Origin: a virus
IMG/VR virus record: IMGVR_UViG_3300027741_000292
Coordinates: 1-22,425 of that record
DNA: 22,425 nt
Reading direction: 5' to 3' (one strand)
This document shows positions 20,888-22,425 of the stretch, in pieces (positions within the stretch are counted from its first letter, which is position 1; each line of letters starts with the position of its first letter). Under the pieces are notes generated by a model. It was not told where the DNA came from, searched no databases, and saw nothing but the letters and a program-made list of their open reading frames with translations. The position numbers and the translations under genes are program-made.

Positions 20888-21085
20888 ATGAAAGAAATTG
20901 ATAAATCTTCAGGATCTCCATATGCTTGTGGTTTGAATGATGCCTATCAAAAAAGAATGTCATTCCCCCATAAATGGCCGAAAGGTTCGGGAATTGGTCA
21001 ACCTATAGTTAATTTGACTGTTGAAGAACAAGATGAATATTTGTTAGGTTTTAATCAACAAACTAAATTTAAAGATTGGGAATGA
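20888..21085 (+). CDS. Small phage protein, paralogue-like of the 19788 gene
   Basis: 65 aa from ATG 20888; a GTG at 20879 overlapping the previous stop would add three residues, and neither has a clear ribosome site. YACGLNDAYQKRMSFPHKWPKG, then LTVEEQDEYLLGFNQQTKFKDWE, parallels the G+C-rich protein at 19788-20042 in order of motifs. Unlike that gene it is AT-rich, so the two copies have different histories. Overlaps the next gene by ATGA. Confidence 0.65.
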   Translation: MKEIDKSSGSPYACGLNDAYQKRMSFPHKWPKGSGIGQPIVNLTVEEQDEYLLGFNQQTKFKDWE

Positions 21086-21633
21086 AACATTCTATTAGAT
21101 TATTGATGCTATGTACATTAATATCATCAGCTTGGGCTGGTGAAGAATGTAGAATGCAAAATGCTAATCAAATGATTGGCAAAAGAAATGTTGGTGGCAT
21201 ATATGATTTGGTCAAGACCAAAAGTCCAGGCAAATGTAATGTAAAATTCACCGTAGAGGTCGACGGAACAAAACATAATGTAAATTGGACTCATGATGAT
21301 GTTCACGATCCCGAAGTTAGTTGTAGAATCGCTATCGAAAACGGCATGAATGAATTATATTCTAGACTGCCTGGCCTGTTTGAAACTGAAAGCATTACGG
21401 TTTGTAAAGAAGGCAGTGATGTTAAAAATGGATTCAAACCAGTGGAAATAGGTGAAGAAATTTTAGAAACTGAAGTTGGCTATGTATCCAATGATAAACG
21501 ATATTTTAGACACAATGGGTGGTCTTTGTGTAGAAGATTTCAAGAACAATATAATTATCGCGGCTTGCAAATTCGACAGGGCATTATTTGTCGATCTGAG
21601 GGCAAACTGTGGCGAGTTGTTGAAAAATGGTAG
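21082..21633 (+). CDS. Exported protein with signal peptide, Cys-rich
   Basis: 183 aa from ATG 21082 (ATGA overlap). A TTG at 21076 is less likely. The N-terminus MKHSIRLLMLCTLISSAWA is a typical Sec signal, probably cut after AWA. The mature part has several cysteines suited to disulfides in the periplasm (EECRM, GKCNV, VSCRI, VCKEG, LCRRF, IICRS). No family recognised. With the following lipoprotein genes it forms an envelope-targeted group. AT-rich like the main phage sequence. Confidence 0.75.
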   Translation: MKHSIRLLMLCTLISSAWAGEECRMQNANQMIGKRNVGGIYDLVKTKSPGKCNVKFTVEVDGTKHNVNWTHDDVHDPEVSCRIAIENGMNELYSRLPGLFETESITVCKEGSDVKNGFKPVEIGEEILETEVGYVSNDKRYFRHNGWSLCRRFQEQYNYRGLQIRQGIICRSEGKLWRVVEKW

Positions 21634-21662
21634 TTGACTTTTGATTGTTTTGATTGTATAAT
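21634..21662 (+). promoter_or_regulatory. Early promoter before envelope peptide genes
   Basis: TTGACT (21634-21639), 17-base spacer, TATAAT (21657-21662). It starts directly after the upstream stop codon. The leader differs from the 19190-20425 cassettes. Confidence 0.8.
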
Positions 21663-21691
21663 ATATTTTTGTTTGACACTGAAAGGTACTT

Positions 21692-21820
21692 ATGAAAGGC
21701 TTTGTTTTAGGAACTATTTTCGGAGTAGTTATTGCTACTGTTGGTTTTTCTGGCATTGCTAAGATGCTGGATAAAGGGGTTGATACAGTTAAAACTCACA
21801 GTCAGGAGTTGGCAAAATGA
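21692..21820 (+). CDS. Small membrane-anchored peptide, 42 aa
   Basis: MKGFVLGTIFGVVIATVGFS, then GIAKMLDKGVDTVKTHSQELAK. One hydrophobic helix (about residues 3-24) with a short amphipathic tail. GAAAGG lies before the ATG, and a strong promoter at 21634-21662. It overlaps the next small lipoprotein gene by ATGA. Function unknown; an envelope location is likely. Confidence 0.7.
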   Translation: MKGFVLGTIFGVVIATVGFSGIAKMLDKGVDTVKTHSQELAK

Positions 21821-21969
21821 AATGCATTTTATCAATGATTTTGATTTTAGCTTTGTCAGCATGCAGTACTGTTAAAGAAACTGCTGGTGGGTTCGTTGAT
21901 GGGGCTAGTAAGGATATCAAGAGTTTGGGCACTGCTGGTGAAAAATTGGCAGATAAGATTAGAAACTAA
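21817..21969 (+). CDS. Entericidin-like small lipoprotein, 50 aa
   Basis: MKCILSMILILALSAC is a lipoprotein signal with lipobox L-S-A-C16. The mature part (STVKETAGGFVDGASKDIKS, then LGTAGEKLADKIRN) resembles entericidin-type lipoproteins (CNTv.G.G.Di...G). Entericidins are small outer-membrane lipoproteins of Proteobacteria. The start overlaps the stop of the preceding gene. A phage copy may alter the envelope or block superinfection (inference). Confidence 0.72.
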   Translation: MKCILSMILILALSACSTVKETAGGFVDGASKDIKSLGTAGEKLADKIRN

Positions 21970-21982
21970 TTAAGGAAATATT

Positions 21983-22425
21983 ATGAAAAAACTGTTTACA
22001 CTTTTGCCAATCGTAGCGGCACTAGCCGCATGTGGTACAACTGATCCAATGGCCAAACGTGCCGAAGCTGAACGTGAACGTCAAGTTCAATATGTTGAGC
22101 GAGTCATTGACAAAGCACCAAAGTGGATGACAGAATTGCCAACCAGTAAGAGTGCTGTTTATTCCAGTGGTACTAGTGCTAGTGGTGATTATTCTATGGC
22201 TGTTCACAAAGCCAAATCAGATGCTTATGCAAAAATTTGTATGGCTGCCAGCGGTACTGCTAGTCAACGAACCAACATTTATCGTGCAGATACAGAAAAC
22301 GCCAGTACAGAACTCAGTGAAATGGTGATCAGGATGTCCTGCAAACAAGTGGATGTCACTGGTGTTGAAGTTGTTGAGCAGAAGATTATTTCTGAGGGCA
22401 ATAGGTATCGTGCATATGTGTTGGT
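21983..22425 (+). CDS. LPP20-like lipoprotein, 3' end outside window
   Basis: 147 codons are visible before the window ends in frame. The ribosome site TAAGGAA precedes ATG 21983. Signal MKKLFTLLPIVAALAAC with lipobox L-A-A-C17. A charged linker (AKRAEAERERQVQYVERV) follows, then APKWMTELP, YSSGTSASGDYSMAVHKAKSDAYAKICMA and a strand-rich end. The 'P.W....P.....y..G.g.......A...A...A...i' layout resembles LPP20/LPOB-type outer-membrane lipoproteins of bacteria. Likely acquired from a host; role in the phage unknown, envelope remodelling or exclusion possible. Confidence 0.8.
   Translation, partial: MKKLFTLLPIVAALAACGTTDPMAKRAEAERERQVQYVERVIDKAPKWMTELPTSKSAVYSSGTSASGDYSMAVHKAKSDAYAKICMAASGTASQRTNIYRADTENASTELSEMVIRMSCKQVDVTGVEVVEQKIISEGNRYRAYVL

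Overview
This window reads as part of a T4-like myovirus (Caudoviricetes) genome. The evidence is a complete family-B DNA polymerase of T4 gp43 type (5869-8535), a gp45-type sliding clamp directly after it, a small DsbA-like protein, very tight gene packing with many ATGA start/stop overlaps, almost all genes on one strand, and both sigma70-like early promoters and one exact T4-type late promoter (TATAAATA). Three lipoproteins with clear lipoboxes and an exported protein with a cleavable signal peptide point to a Gram-negative host. Most of the window is AT-rich, but several small genes at 18989-20882 are visibly richer in G+C. The host cannot be named from sequence alone.

Layout. (1) 1-3786: genes that look virion-related. 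They are mosaic proteins whose segments are separated by a recurring in-frame GVAEG-type motif, which resembles the xxE|G sites cut by T4-type prohead proteases. The segments include a ParB/sulfiredoxin-like domain, Cys-rich pieces and a RyR-like domain interrupted by a frameshift. A Dps-like ferritin and a conserved basic phage protein follow. (2) 3787-4174: a convergent gap with a G+C-rich, hairpin-rich stretch, a probable 62-aa reverse-strand gene with its own late promoter, and an early promoter for the next operon. (3) 4175-5786: DsbA-like protein, a glycosyltransferase-associated protein, a three-helix membrane protein and a lipoprotein. (4) 5800-9346: DNA polymerase, preceded by a hairpin shaped like the T4 gene 43 translational operator, and the sliding clamp. 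(5) 9396-15105: a DpdA/TGT-like transglycosylase, a YdcH-like protein, a membrane protein, a Gfo/Idh/MocA oxidoreductase, a zinc-type dehydrogenase, conserved phage proteins and a QueD-like T-fold protein, closed by a strong hairpin. (6) 15157-18497: GT-B glycosyltransferase, GalE-like epimerase, GTP cyclohydrolase I (FolE) and a phosphoribosyltransferase. (7) 18502-21085: small early genes, four or five of them each behind a near-identical promoter-plus-leader cassette. (8) 21082-22425: exported and lipoprotein genes, the last cut by the window end.

How the parts may work together: DpdA, FolE and the QueD-like protein fit a route that makes a 7-deazaguanine base and swaps it into phage DNA; the phosphoribosyltransferase could recover the released guanine. 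The sugar genes could build a nucleotide sugar for glycosylation of DNA, virion or cell surface. Both are inferences from family membership and neighbourhood. The most unusual features are the modular cleavage-site-repeat proteins at the left end and the repeated promoter cassettes at the right end.
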